From assembly GCA_018654745.1 (NCBI GenBank), contig JABILA010000116.1, positions 17,933 through 81,932 on the forward strand: DNA of 64,000 nucleotides, given 5' to 3'. Source of the DNA: Alphaproteobacteria bacterium (GTDB lineage: Bacteria > Pseudomonadota > Alphaproteobacteria > UBA2966). A program made the position numbers and the translations under genes. The notes beneath the pieces are model-generated. The model was not told the origin of the DNA. It ran no database searches and worked only from the letters and a program-made list of their open reading frames with translations. Of the stretch, positions 43,974 through 52,433 are shown one piece after another. Position 1 is the stretch's first letter. Every line of letters starts with the position of its first letter.

Positions 43974-46900
43974 ATGACAAACAACACCCCCTATATGGAA
44001 CTGGAGACAACCACGAATTTCAGTTTTCTGCGTGGCGCGTCCCATGCTGAGGAACTGGTGACGCGGGCGGCGGTGCTGGGGCATTGTGGGGCGGTGGTTG
44101 CGGATCGGAATACTCTGGCCGGGGTGGTGCGCGGGCATGCGGCGGCAAAGCAAAGCGGTTTGCCTTTTGTGCCGGGCTGCCGTCTGATCCCGGAAGACGG
44201 GCCGGAAATTTTGACCTTTCCCCGTGACCGGGCGGCCTATGGGCGGCTGTCGCAGTTGCTGACGCTGGGCAACCGGCGCGCACCCAAGGGGGAATGCTGG
44301 TTTGATCTGGATGATGTTTTTGGTCCCGTTTTCGGGGCCGGGCGGGATCAGGTATTCGTGGTGGTGCCGCCCGAAATGCCAACTGAGGCCGCTGAAAAGG
44401 CCTTTGCAAAGACCCTTAAAACCATTCGCAGGCGGGCTCATAAGGATGCTGTGATTTGGCTGGCGGCCCGGCATTTGTATCGCGGTGATGACGATGCCCG
44501 GCTTGAACGCCTGGAGACCATCTCAACATCAGCAGGTACACCTCTGGTTGCCACCAATGACGTGCACGCCCATGATCCACACCGCCGGGCCTTGCAGGAT
44601 GTGCTGACCTGTATTCGGGAACATACGATTGTGGCCGAGGCCGGGTTCCGCTTGCATGGCAATGGTGAACGTCATCTGAAATCCCCGGCTGAAATGGCTC
44701 GTCTGTTTGAACATCATGAGGACGCGGTTGCGCGCAGTGCGGAACTGATCGGTCTTTGTGATTTCAGTCTGGAAGAACTGGCCTATGAATATCCGGAAGA
44801 AACCATCTCGCCGGGTGAAACCCCTCAAAGCGAGTTGGAAAAGCTGACCTGGGAAGGTGCGGCCCGGCGCTACCCCGATGGCCTGCCGGCCAAAATCCGC
44901 AAAGCAGTTGAGCATGAACTGAAGCTTGTTGGTGAACTGAAATACGCACCCTATTTCCTGACCGTGCATGACATCGTCTGCTTTGCCCGGGCCCGTGGCA
45001 TTCTCTGCCAGGGCAGGGGCTCGGCGGCCAATTCAGCGGTTTGTTATTGCTTGGGGATTACGGCGGTGGATCCGGACCGGGTGGATTTATTGTTTGAACG
45101 TTTTATCTCGGCCGAGCGTAACGAGCCCCCGGATATTGATGTGGATTTTGAACATGAACGCCGGGAAGAAGTTATTCAGTATATCTATCAGAAATATGGC
45201 CGCGAGCGTGCAGCCCTGACAGCCACCGTTGTGACCTACCGGACCAAAAGTGCTGTACGCGAAATCGCCAAGGCTCTGGGCTTGTCGGAAGATGTGGGTG
45301 CGGCCCTTTCCGGCATGGGTTGGGGCTCCAGCAAGGATGGCGAATTCCTTGATGACCGGGTGCGGGAGGCCGGACTTGATCCAACGGACCCGCGCCTTGC
45401 CCAGGCCCTGGATCTGGCCACGCAAATTCGCGGTTTTCCCCGCCATTTGTCACAGCATACGGGCGGCTTTGTCATAACGCGGAATGCCTTGTCGACGGTG
45501 GTGCCTATCGCCAACGCGGCCATGGAAGACCGCACGGTGATTGAATGGGACAAGGACGATCTGGATACCCTTGGCATTCTGAAGGTCGATGTGCTGGCGC
45601 TGGGGATGCTCAGCTGCATTCGCCGGGCCTTTGCCTTTATCGAACAACATCACGGTCGCCCCCTGACTTTGGCGACGGTCCCGGCGGAAGACCCGCGCGT
45701 TTATGACATGTTGTGCAAAGGTGATTCGGTTGGTGTGTTCCAGGTCGAAAGCCGGGCCCAGATGTCCATGCTGCCACGCCTCAAACCGCGGAGTTTCTAT
45801 GACCTGGTGATTGAAGTTGCCATCGTGCGCCCCGGCCCCATTCAGGGCGATATGGTGCATCCCTATCTGCGCCGCCGCAATGGCGAGGAACAGGTGAACT
45901 ATCCGTCGAAGGAACTGGAGGCTGTGCTGGGCAAAACCCTGGGGGTGCCCCTGTTCCAGGAACAGGCCATGAAGATCGCTGTGGTGGGGGCGGGTTTTAC
46001 CCCCTCCGAAGCTGATGGTCTGCGCCGGGCCATGGCGACCTTTCGCAAGACCGGCAAAATCCATGGCTATGGTGAACGCTTTGTCGGTGGCATGCTGGCC
46101 AAGGGTTATGATGAAGAATTTGCCACCCGCTGCTTCAAACAGATCGAGGGCTTTGGCGAATACGGCTTTCCCGAATCCCATGCCGCCAGCTTCGCCTTGC
46201 TGGTCTATGTGTCTTCGTGGCTGAAATGCCATTATCCCTCGGCTTTTGCGGCCGCCTTGCTGAACAGCCAGCCCATGGGCTTTTATGCTCCGGCCCAGAT
46301 CGTGCGCGATGCCCGTGAGCACGGCGCCGTGGTGCGGCCCGTTGACGTTAACCACAGCAACTGGGATTGCACCCTGGAACCGGTGACGTCTCCCCGGCCT
46401 GCACGCCACCGTGGCAAGGGCCGCAAGCCGGAACAGTCCGGACATCAGAATGGCGGGGGGCGTGTGGCCTTGCGTCTGGGTCTGCGCCAGATCAAGGGCT
46501 TGCGAGAGATGGACGCCCAGACCCTTGTTGCCCATCGCGAGCAAGGTTATGCGGATGTTTCTGACCTCTGGCATCGCAGTGGTCTGGGACCGAAGGTGCT
46601 GGACCGCCTGGCCCGGGCCGATGCCTTTGCCTCCATGAACCTGAACCGCCGGGATGCCTTGTGGGCCGTGAAAGGGCTGGGTGATACTGTCCTGCCTCTG
46701 TTCGCTGCAGCCGAGGCGCGGGAGGCCAAGGAACGGCGTAATACAAGACCTGGCAGTAATTTCCAGATCGAGCCGGATGTCACCTTGCCGCTGGCACAAC
46801 TGGGAGAGCAGGTCATCGATGACTATGCCGCCACCCGCCTCAGCCTCAAGGCGCATCCCCTGAAACTGTTGCGCCGACGTTTCCAGCATCGCGGTTTCAT

Positions 46901-47258
46901 TATCAACGAAACCCTGCCGACGGTTGACCCTGACAGCGCCGTACGCCTCGCCGGTCTGGTGATTTCCCGCCAGCGTCCCGGCACCGCCAGCGGCGTGATC
47001 TTTGCCACCCTGGAAGATGAAACCGGCATCGCCAACATTATCGTCTGGCCCAAGGTCTTCGAAAAATTCCGCAAAGTGGTGTTACGCTCACGCCTGTTGG
47101 GGATCACCGGTGTGGTTCAGCGCGAAGGCCGCGTCATCCATGTCATCGCCCGGCACCTGGGAGATTACAGTTACTTGCTGGATGAACTGGACGAAGCCCC
47201 CGAGACCGGTAAAGCTCAGGCCGACCCAAGGCACTTTCCATCGCGTGATTTTCATTGA
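43974..47258 (+). CDS. dnaE2: error-prone DNA polymerase DnaE2 (ImuC)
   Basis: A 1094-residue C-family polymerase, the catalytic partner of ImuA and ImuB. It has a PHP domain at the N-terminus (T-T-T-N-F-S-F-L-R-G-A-S-H), a catalytic core with the Asp motif P-P-D-I-D-V-D-F-E-H-E-R-R-E-E-V, helix-hairpin-helix parts (A-D-G-L-R-R-A-M) and a C-terminal OB domain (L-A-G-L-V-I-S-R-Q-R-P-G-T-A-S-G-V-I-F-A-T-L-E-D). The PHP metal set is incomplete at the start (S-F-L-R-G-A-S-H), as in other DnaE2. GAAAGGAAAG precedes two adjacent ATGs; I use the second, 43974. The length is close to the family's ~1080 residues. Confidence 0.95.
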   Translation: MTNNTPYMELETTTNFSFLRGASHAEELVTRAAVLGHCGAVVADRNTLAGVVRGHAAAKQSGLPFVPGCRLIPEDGPEILTFPRDRAAYGRLSQLLTLGNRRAPKGECWFDLDDVFGPVFGAGRDQVFVVVPPEMPTEAAEKAFAKTLKTIRRRAHKDAVIWLAARHLYRGDDDARLERLETISTSAGTPLVATNDVHAHDPHRRALQDVLTCIREHTIVAEAGFRLHGNGERHLKSPAEMARLFEHHEDAVARSAELIGLCDFSLEELAYEYPEETISPGETPQSELEKLTWEGAARRYPDGLPAKIRKAVEHELKLVGELKYAPYFLTVHDIVCFARARGILCQGRGSAANSAVCYCLGITAVDPDRVDLLFERFISAERNEPPDIDVDFEHERREEVIQYIYQKYGRERAALTATVVTYRTKSAVREIAKALGLSEDVGAALSGMGWGSSKDGEFLDDRVREAGLDPTDPRLAQALDLATQIRGFPRHLSQHTGGFVITRNALSTVVPIANAAMEDRTVIEWDKDDLDTLGILKVDVLALGMLSCIRRAFAFIEQHHGRPLTLATVPAEDPRVYDMLCKGDSVGVFQVESRAQMSMLPRLKPRSFYDLVIEVAIVRPGPIQGDMVHPYLRRRNGEEQVNYPSKELEAVLGKTLGVPLFQEQAMKIAVVGAGFTPSEADGLRRAMATFRKTGKIHGYGERFVGGMLAKGYDEEFATRCFKQIEGFGEYGFPESHAASFALLVYVSSWLKCHYPSAFAAALLNSQPMGFYAPAQIVRDAREHGAVVRPVDVNHSNWDCTLEPVTSPRPARHRGKGRKPEQSGHQNGGGRVALRLGLRQIKGLREMDAQTLVAHREQGYADVSDLWHRSGLGPKVLDRLARADAFASMNLNRRDALWAVKGLGDTVLPLFAAAEAREAKERRNTRPGSNFQIEPDVTLPLAQLGEQVIDDYAATRLSLKAHPLKLLRRRFQHRGFIINETLPTVDPDSAVRLAGLVISRQRPGTASGVIFATLEDETGIANIIVWPKVFEKFRKVVLRSRLLGITGVVQREGRVIHVIARHLGDYSYLLDELDEAPETGKAQADPRHFPSRDFH

Positions 47259-47301
47259 ATGGATGAAAGGCGACTCTTACACAATAATGCTTTTTTCTTA
47301 T

Positions 47302-47739
47302 CTATTTGGCTTTAAAATTTCTGGTCGTAACTAAACCGGTAGCGCACAGCGTCTCATTGTCTCCTTTGATTGCAAACACGTTCGCACTACCAACCGAAAC
47401 TGTTTTTCCTGATGATACTGCACACCCGCGCGCAATAAAGCATGTTCCATTTGCTGGAGCCAATATTTTGGTTGTGAAATCAATCGTTGAAAACATCCAA
47501 CCCGGAGGAAGTTTTGTCCCTATCGCACAACACGCTGCCATGTCCATTAACATACCGATTGGACCGGCTTGAAAGGAGCCTTGGGCAAAAGAAAGTTCTT
47601 CCCGGTATGGAACCATAAATTCTACGCTGCCATGCTCTATTTTAGTGAACTCCAACCCTATGAATTTAACAACAGGCATTGCAAGCGCGAAGTGCTCGAT
47701 TGCTTCTTTGAAATTTGGGTTCAGTGGTGTTTCTTTCAC
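47302..47739 (-). CDS. PaaI-type hotdog-fold thioesterase
   Basis: A 145-residue hotdog-fold protein of the PaaI/YdiI kind that hydrolyses acyl- or aryl-CoA esters. It has the helix G-P-I-G-M-L-M-D-M-A-A-C-C-A and the strand M-F-S-T-I-D-F-T-T-K-I-L-A-P-A, typical of the family. A usual H-G-G at the helix start is replaced by A-G-P, so the active site may differ. It is a single gene. The upstream gap to 47946 is AT-rich and has a small TGACCGGTCA palindrome at 47813-47822. Confidence 0.85.
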   Translation of the reverse strand: MKETPLNPNFKEAIEHFALAMPVVKFIGLEFTKIEHGSVEFMVPYREELSFAQGSFQAGPIGMLMDMAACCAIGTKLPPGWMFSTIDFTTKILAPANGTCFIARGCAVSSGKTVSVGSANVFAIKGDNETLCATGLVTTRNFKAK

Positions 47740-47812
47740 AATATTTCCTACAGTTTAAAATTTATCGAAAAAACAAATCACTCGGTCGCCTAACAGACTA
47801 TTAACAGTCAAG

Positions 47813-47822
47813 TGACCGGTCA
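47813..47822. promoter_or_regulatory. small palindrome upstream of the PaaI gene
   Basis: TGACCGGTCA is a perfect 10-bp palindrome 74 bases ahead of the thioesterase start, in an AT-rich gap. The sequence has the look of a TetR-type half-site pair (TTGACCGGTCA). No regulator gene is adjacent, so this is only a candidate. Confidence 0.3.
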
Positions 47823-47946
47823 ATTTTTCTGCATACAATTAAGTTAATCAAACGCCATATTTATCGGAAGCAGCATCTATCTTGCAAAAATCTGACATCC
47901 TGACTAGCAGGTAATTTGACCCTTCATTTCCAGGAAAGAAAAACCC

Positions 47947-48261
47947 ATGGCCGATCAAAGTGAATTCATGAAAAACGTGCTGGAGATACTGGCACCTCTG
48001 GGCGACGTGACGACAAAAAGGATGTTCGGTGGCTACGGCATTTTCCTTGATGCAAAAATGTTTGCTCTCGTGAACAAAGCAGAAGAACTGTACCTGAAAG
48101 CCGATGACCAGAACAAACAGTCCTTTATCGATCAAGGCTCAGAGACTTACGGCAAAATGCCCTATTACGCCGCACCCCCGGAAACCCTCGAAGGCTGGTC
48201 GCAAATGCAGTCCTGGGCCGAAGGCGCGGTTGCAGCATCGGTCCGGACAGCGAAGAAGTAG
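47947..48261 (+). CDS. TfoX N-terminal-domain protein
   Basis: A 104-residue protein consisting of the TfoX/Sxy N-terminal domain: T-K-R-M-F-G-G-Y-G-I-F-L-D-A-K-M-F-A-L-V and E-E-L-Y-L-K, then P-Y-Y-A-A-P-P-E-T. The C-terminal TfoX domain is absent, as is common outside gammaproteobacteria, where the function is not known. A CCAGGAAAG ribosome binding site precedes it. A perfect 13-bp-stem palindrome follows 21 bases after its stop. A second TfoX-like protein is encoded at 56113. Confidence 0.9.
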   Translation: MADQSEFMKNVLEILAPLGDVTTKRMFGGYGIFLDAKMFALVNKAEELYLKADDQNKQSFIDQGSETYGKMPYYAAPPETLEGWSQMQSWAEGAVAASVRTAKK

Positions 48262-48281
48262 ATGGGACAATACCCACAATT

Positions 48282-48312
48282 CGTCATACCCGGATCAAGT
48301 CCGGGTATGACG
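48282..48312. repeat. REP-like palindrome behind the tfoX-like gene
   Basis: Bases 48282-48294 and 48300-48312 form a perfect 13-bp stem with loop TCAAG. The arms run CGTCATACCCGGA / TCCGGGTATGACG. The loop is the reverse complement of the CTTGA loop in the 43463 palindrome and both begin CGTCA, so the two belong to the same element family. It may also serve as terminator for the gene before it. Confidence 0.85.
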
Positions 48313-48345
48313 ATATGGTAGGAACTCCAGGAGACTTACCGCAAC

Positions 48346-48804
48346 TCATCCCGGATAAATCTTGCTTTGTTTAACAATGCCGAGCGCAAAACTTGATTCG
48401 ATAGAGGCGATGCCGGGGATGTGGGTGATGCGTTTGGTCAGCACGTTTTCGTAAGACTTCAAGCTATCCGTGATGATACGCAGCAAATAATCGAAGCCGC
48501 CGGTCATCAGGTAACATTCGACAATTTCATCAATTCTGGCAATTTCGGCCTCGAAGGTCCGCAGCATATCCTCCGTCTGTTTTTCCAGTTTGACAGAAAC
48601 AAAAATACTGATGGGCAGGCCGAACTTGTCCTGGTCGACGTTGGCGGTGTAACCGGTGATGACGCCCTGGTCTTCCAGGTTTTTGACCCGGCGCAGGCAG
48701 GGCGACGGCGACAGGTTTACGCGCCTGGAAAGTTCCGAGTTCGTCAGACGGCCGTTGGCTTGCAGTTCATGCACGATCTGGCGATCTACGCTATCAAATG
48801 CCAT
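48346..48804 (-). CDS. Lrp/AsnC family regulator
   Basis: A 152-residue Lrp-type regulator with an N-terminal helix-turn-helix (D-R-Q-I-V-H-E-L-Q-A-N-G-R-L-T-N-S-E-L-S-R-R-V-N-L-S-P-S-P-C-L-R-R-V, split over residues 6-40) and a C-terminal RAM effector domain (V-E-C-Y-L-M-T-G-G-F-D-Y-L-L). It is divergent from the AceE/MdeB-like operon at 48940. This arrangement recalls mdeR-mdeB in methionine breakdown. Direct repeats at 48850 and 48874 in the shared gap are candidate binding sites. Confidence 0.94.
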   Translation of the reverse strand: MAFDSVDRQIVHELQANGRLTNSELSRRVNLSPSPCLRRVKNLEDQGVITGYTANVDQDKFGLPISIFVSVKLEKQTEDMLRTFEAEIARIDEIVECYLMTGGFDYLLRIITDSLKSYENVLTKRITHIPGIASIESSFALGIVKQSKIYPG

Positions 48805-48849
48805 GATTTGATCCTTTATTAGCAGGGTATGCCAAAATTAAGGCTTAAT

Positions 48850-48888
48850 AGGGTCGATTTTGCAACCTTCTTCAGGGTCGAATTTGCC
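48850..48888. promoter_or_regulatory. direct repeat in the Lrp/E1 divergent promoter
   Basis: Bases 48850-48864 and 48874-48888 are two copies of AGGGTCGA(T/A)TTTGC(A/C) with 13 of 15 positions equal and a 24-bp period. They sit between the divergent regulator and E1 genes. An Lrp binding array is plausible but unproven. Confidence 0.42.
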
Positions 48889-48939
48889 ATAATGGCCTCA
48901 AATATTACATACATATGAACCCTGACAGGACTTATCTGA

Positions 48940-51315
48940 ATGACCATGCTAACCGAACCTGAATTTACCATCGCACCTGTAAATCCAGTACCAGCCAATG
49001 AACTGGCGATCCTCAGTGCCATGGAAAAAAAGGTCCGCTGGTTGTCGTCCTGGACGATCCATCATGCCAATCACATCCGGCCCAATCGCGATGGTGTCAA
49101 GGTTGGTGGCCATCAGGCCAGTTGTGCCTCGATCAATACCATCATGACGGCCTTGTATGGGCGCGTGTTGAAGCCGGAAGACCGGGTTGCCGTAAAGCCG
49201 CATGCCAGCCCGGTGTTCCATGCGATCAATTACATGTTCGGCAAACAGTCACTTGATAATTTGAAAGATTTCCGGGCACTGGGCGGTGCGCAATCCTATC
49301 CGTCGCGCACAAAAGATGGTGAAGAAGTTGATTTTTCAACGGGCTCGGTTGGCCTTGGCGCGGCCCTGACCAACTTCGCCGCCCTGACCCAGGACTATTT
49401 GCAAACCAAGGGCCTGATCGATACGCCGGAGAAACCAGGCCGTATGGTTGCCCTGGTGGGGGACGCTGAACTGGATGAAGGTAATGTCTACGAGGCTTTA
49501 CTGGATACCTGGAAACACGATCTGCGCGATGTCTGGTGGGTGATTGATTACAATCGCCAAAGTCTGGACGGCATGATTAACGAACAGCTGTTCCGCCTGA
49601 TCGGACGTTTCTTCCGGGCCGTGGGCTGGAATGTCATTACCGTTAAATATGGCCGCAAGCTGTACAACGCTTTCCAGCGTCCCGGCGGCAAGGCCTTGCG
49701 CGGCTGGTTCAATGATTGTGAAAATGATATTTTTTCAGCCCTGGCATTTCAGGGCGGGACGGCGTGGCGAAAACAGATCAAGGCCGACCTGCCCGATGAT
49801 CCGGCGTTACATACCCTGATCGACAGTTATAACGATGAGGAATTGCATGAGGTCATGACGGACCTGGGTGGTCACTGTCTGGAAGCCTTGATCAACGCCT
49901 TTGAAACCGTGCCGGATGACAAGCCGACCTGCTTTATTTGCTATACGGTCAAGGGACACGGCACGCCCCTGCAAGGTCATAAGGACAATCATGCCGGAAT
50001 CATGAACGACCAGCAGATGGAGGAATACCGCGCCCAGGATGGTATTCTGCCGGGCCAGGAGTGGGACCTGACATCAGGCTTGGGGCTGGAGCCCGGAGAC
50101 CTCGAAAGCTTTCTGAAATCTGTGCCGTTCAATCACGAAGGCAGTCGCAAGAAGTCAGCACCGCGCATTGCTATTCCCGCTGAGCTTAAACTGGAACCCG
50201 TTGAAAAAGGTTCAACCCAGGAAGCTTTCGGGCGCATCCTGAATGAAATCGCAAAGACCGGCGGTGAATTTGCCGACCGCATCGTCACGACGTCACCGGA
50301 TGTGACGCAGTCAACAAATCTGGGTGGCTGGGTCAATCAGCGCGGTTTGTTTGGTCGTGAAAAACATGATGATGAATTTCGTAATCGCAAGGTGCCGTCT
50401 GTACAGAAATGGATCCGTTCACCGGAAGGGCAGCATATCGAACTGGGCATCGCCGAAAGTGATCTGTTTCTGAACCTTGCGGCCTTTGGCATGGCCGACA
50501 GTTTATTCGGTGTGCGCTTGCTGCCTATCGGCACCGTCTATGACCCGTTCATCGCCCGCGGCCTCGACAGCCTGAATTACGCCTGTTACCAGGACGCCCG
50601 TTTCATGATCGTCGGCACACCGTCAGGTGTGACCCTGGCACCGGAAGGTGGCGCGCATCAGTCCATTTCAACGCCGATGATTGGTATGGGACAACCTGGC
50701 CTGACGTCGTTCGAGCCTGCCTTTGCAGACGAAGTCGGTGAAATCATGCGCTGGTCGTTCGAGCATATGCAGGATGAAGCTGACGGTGGCGCCGTGTATC
50801 TCAGGCTTTCGACGCGACCCGTCGTGCAACTGTCACGCACGCTGGATGATGACCTTAAACACCAGATCATTCATGGTGGGTATTGGCTGCACAAGCCCGG
50901 CAAAGATGGCGGCATGGCCATCATTTGCACAGGTGCCCTGACCACGGAGGCCATCACGGCCCATAACCGATTGCTTGAAAAACACCCTGATGCCGGTCTG
51001 CTGATCGTGACCTCGACGGATCGATTGTACAACGACTGGCAACAGCTTGAGCGCAAAAGACTGCACGGAACGGATGACGGGCAAATGGCGCACGTGGAAG
51101 ACTTGATGGAACCTCTGGCTGCCAATGCCCGGCTGGTAACCGTCATTGATGGTCATCCGGCGTCGTTGGCCTGGCTGGGCGGGGTTCGTGGTCATGCAGT
51201 TTCGCCCTTAGGTGTGCGTGAATTTGGTCAAAGTGGCGACACAATAGATATTTACCGCCACTACGATATCAACGAAGATGCTATTGAACGGGCCGCTTCG
51301 CGGTTTGATAAATAA
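48940..51315 (+). CDS. AceE-like 2-oxoacid dehydrogenase E1 (MdeB-like)
   Basis: A 791-residue thiamine diphosphate enzyme of the homodimeric AceE/transketolase class, shorter than AceE proper (~890). The cofactor motif is G-D-A-E-L-D-E-G-N followed by W-W-V-I-D-Y-N-R-Q-S-L-D; the usual G-D-G is G-D-A. Others are H-A-S-P-V-F-H-A-I-N-Y and V-K-G-H-G-T-P-L-Q-G-H-K-D-N. The pairing with a divergent Lrp gene matches mdeB of pseudomonads, which acts on 2-oxobutyrate from methionine. No E2 or E3 gene and no methionine gamma-lyase gene is near. First of a four-gene operon (gap 21 bases). Confidence 0.85.
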   Translation: MTMLTEPEFTIAPVNPVPANELAILSAMEKKVRWLSSWTIHHANHIRPNRDGVKVGGHQASCASINTIMTALYGRVLKPEDRVAVKPHASPVFHAINYMFGKQSLDNLKDFRALGGAQSYPSRTKDGEEVDFSTGSVGLGAALTNFAALTQDYLQTKGLIDTPEKPGRMVALVGDAELDEGNVYEALLDTWKHDLRDVWWVIDYNRQSLDGMINEQLFRLIGRFFRAVGWNVITVKYGRKLYNAFQRPGGKALRGWFNDCENDIFSALAFQGGTAWRKQIKADLPDDPALHTLIDSYNDEELHEVMTDLGGHCLEALINAFETVPDDKPTCFICYTVKGHGTPLQGHKDNHAGIMNDQQMEEYRAQDGILPGQEWDLTSGLGLEPGDLESFLKSVPFNHEGSRKKSAPRIAIPAELKLEPVEKGSTQEAFGRILNEIAKTGGEFADRIVTTSPDVTQSTNLGGWVNQRGLFGREKHDDEFRNRKVPSVQKWIRSPEGQHIELGIAESDLFLNLAAFGMADSLFGVRLLPIGTVYDPFIARGLDSLNYACYQDARFMIVGTPSGVTLAPEGGAHQSISTPMIGMGQPGLTSFEPAFADEVGEIMRWSFEHMQDEADGGAVYLRLSTRPVVQLSRTLDDDLKHQIIHGGYWLHKPGKDGGMAIICTGALTTEAITAHNRLLEKHPDAGLLIVTSTDRLYNDWQQLERKRLHGTDDGQMAHVEDLMEPLAANARLVTVIDGHPASLAWLGGVRGHAVSPLGVREFGQSGDTIDIYRHYDINEDAIERAASRFDK

Positions 51316-51336
51316 CGTCTTCAAAAATGGAAAATC

Positions 51337-51684
51337 ATGATTGCGGTAATCTTCGAGTTCCAGCCTGACCCGGCGCAAACGAGCGAATATTTTGATGTGG
51401 CCGCAGAGCTGAGACCTTTGCTGGAAGACCGGGACGGATTTATCTCTATTGAACGGTTCGAAAGCGTCACCAGTCCCGGCAGGTTTGTCTCCCTGTCGTT
51501 CTGGCGCGATGAAGAAGCCGTTCAGGCCTGGCGCAATGTCGAGGAACATCGTGTGGCCCAGCGCAAGGGACGTGATGGTCTGTTCCAGGATTACCGGTTA
51601 CGCGTGGCATCAGTGTTGCGCGATTATACCCTGAGCAATCACGAAGCCGCACCCGACGACAGCATCGCCTTTCACGACAAATGA
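51337..51684 (+). CDS. antibiotic biosynthesis monooxygenase (ABM) domain protein
   Basis: A 115-residue dimeric alpha/beta-barrel protein of the ABM family (A-V-I-F-E-F-Q-P, D-G-F-I-S-I-E-R-F, S-L-S-F-W-R-D-E-E-A-V-Q-A-W). Members act as cofactor-free monooxygenases, haem-degrading enzymes or small signalling proteins. It lies 21 bases behind the E1-like gene and overlaps the AlaX-like gene by 4 bases. The catalytic role is not readable from sequence. Confidence 0.87.
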   Translation: MIAVIFEFQPDPAQTSEYFDVAAELRPLLEDRDGFISIERFESVTSPGRFVSLSFWRDEEAVQAWRNVEEHRVAQRKGRDGLFQDYRLRVASVLRDYTLSNHEAAPDDSIAFHDK

Positions 51685-52433
51685 ATAATCAGGCGGGTAA
51701 AACCTTCTCCCGGCTGTTCTGTCAGGATCACCAGGATGTGCTGCAGCTGGAAACGGCGATTATCGACGCCCGGCCCGGTGCCGTAGCGGTTGCACGGTCG
51801 CCTTTCTTCCCGGGGGGTGGAGGCCAGATGACAGATCGTGGTTCATTGGAGTGGACAGGCGGGTCGGCTGTTGTAACCGGCATCGAAGTGGACGGCGATC
51901 ATATGTGGCACTTGCTGGATACGGACGCCGAGCTTTCAGGGAAGGTGCAATTAAATGTCGATCCAGTGTTTCGCCAATATATGAGCGAATTACACACGGT
52001 GGCCCACATTGCCAATGCGGTTGCTTATCAAGCCTTTGACGGGGCCCTGCTGACCGGGGCCCAACTGGGGGACAAGGGCACATTACGGATTGATCTGGAT
52101 TTGCCCGATGCCAACAATGATCAGTTGCGGGCACTGGAAAGTCCCATGAACGACATTGTGCAACAGGACCTGACAGTGCGTTTTGTCGATATGACACGCG
52201 CGGATGCCGAGGCTGAACCCGGCCTGTTTCGCAGCAAGGCCGTGTCTCCGCCGGCTCAGGATGATGGTCTGGTCAGGGTGGTGGAAATTGTTGGTCTGGA
52301 CCGCCAGGCTTGTGGGGGCACACACCTGACTTCCACCGGTCAGTCCCGACGCTTGCGTGTCTTGAAAGTCGACAACAAGGGGCGACATAATCGCCGCATG
52401 AAGATCGGATTTGTGGACGAGACCAGCGCATGA
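51681..52433 (+). CDS. AlaX-type alanyl-tRNA editing protein
   Basis: A 250-residue free-standing editing domain related to the C-terminal editing part of AlaRS. It hydrolyses mischarged Ser- or Gly-tRNA(Ala). The zinc site is H105-T-V-A-H109 and C211-G-G-T-H215, and P-F-F-P-G-G-G-G-Q sits near residue 41, all conserved. The start overlaps the ABM gene stop (ATGA) and its stop overlaps the next GNAT gene. Placement in an amino-acid-related operon behind an Lrp-type regulator suggests a link with amino acid breakdown, which is inference. Confidence 0.92.
   Translation: MNNQAGKTFSRLFCQDHQDVLQLETAIIDARPGAVAVARSPFFPGGGGQMTDRGSLEWTGGSAVVTGIEVDGDHMWHLLDTDAELSGKVQLNVDPVFRQYMSELHTVAHIANAVAYQAFDGALLTGAQLGDKGTLRIDLDLPDANNDQLRALESPMNDIVQQDLTVRFVDMTRADAEAEPGLFRSKAVSPPAQDDGLVRVVEIVGLDRQACGGTHLTSTGQSRRLRVLKVDNKGRHNRRMKIGFVDETSA

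Noticed and set aside
43434..43974. Insertion sequence with transposase between imuB and dnaE2
   Set aside because: There is no transposase; the only protein is a GIY-YIG nuclease, and no short target-site duplication distinct from the repeats is visible.
45450..46889. Long open frame (about 479 codons) on the minus strand inside dnaE2
   Set aside because: It lies wholly antisense to the conserved polymerase core, shows no domain and is explained by the codon bias of dnaE2.
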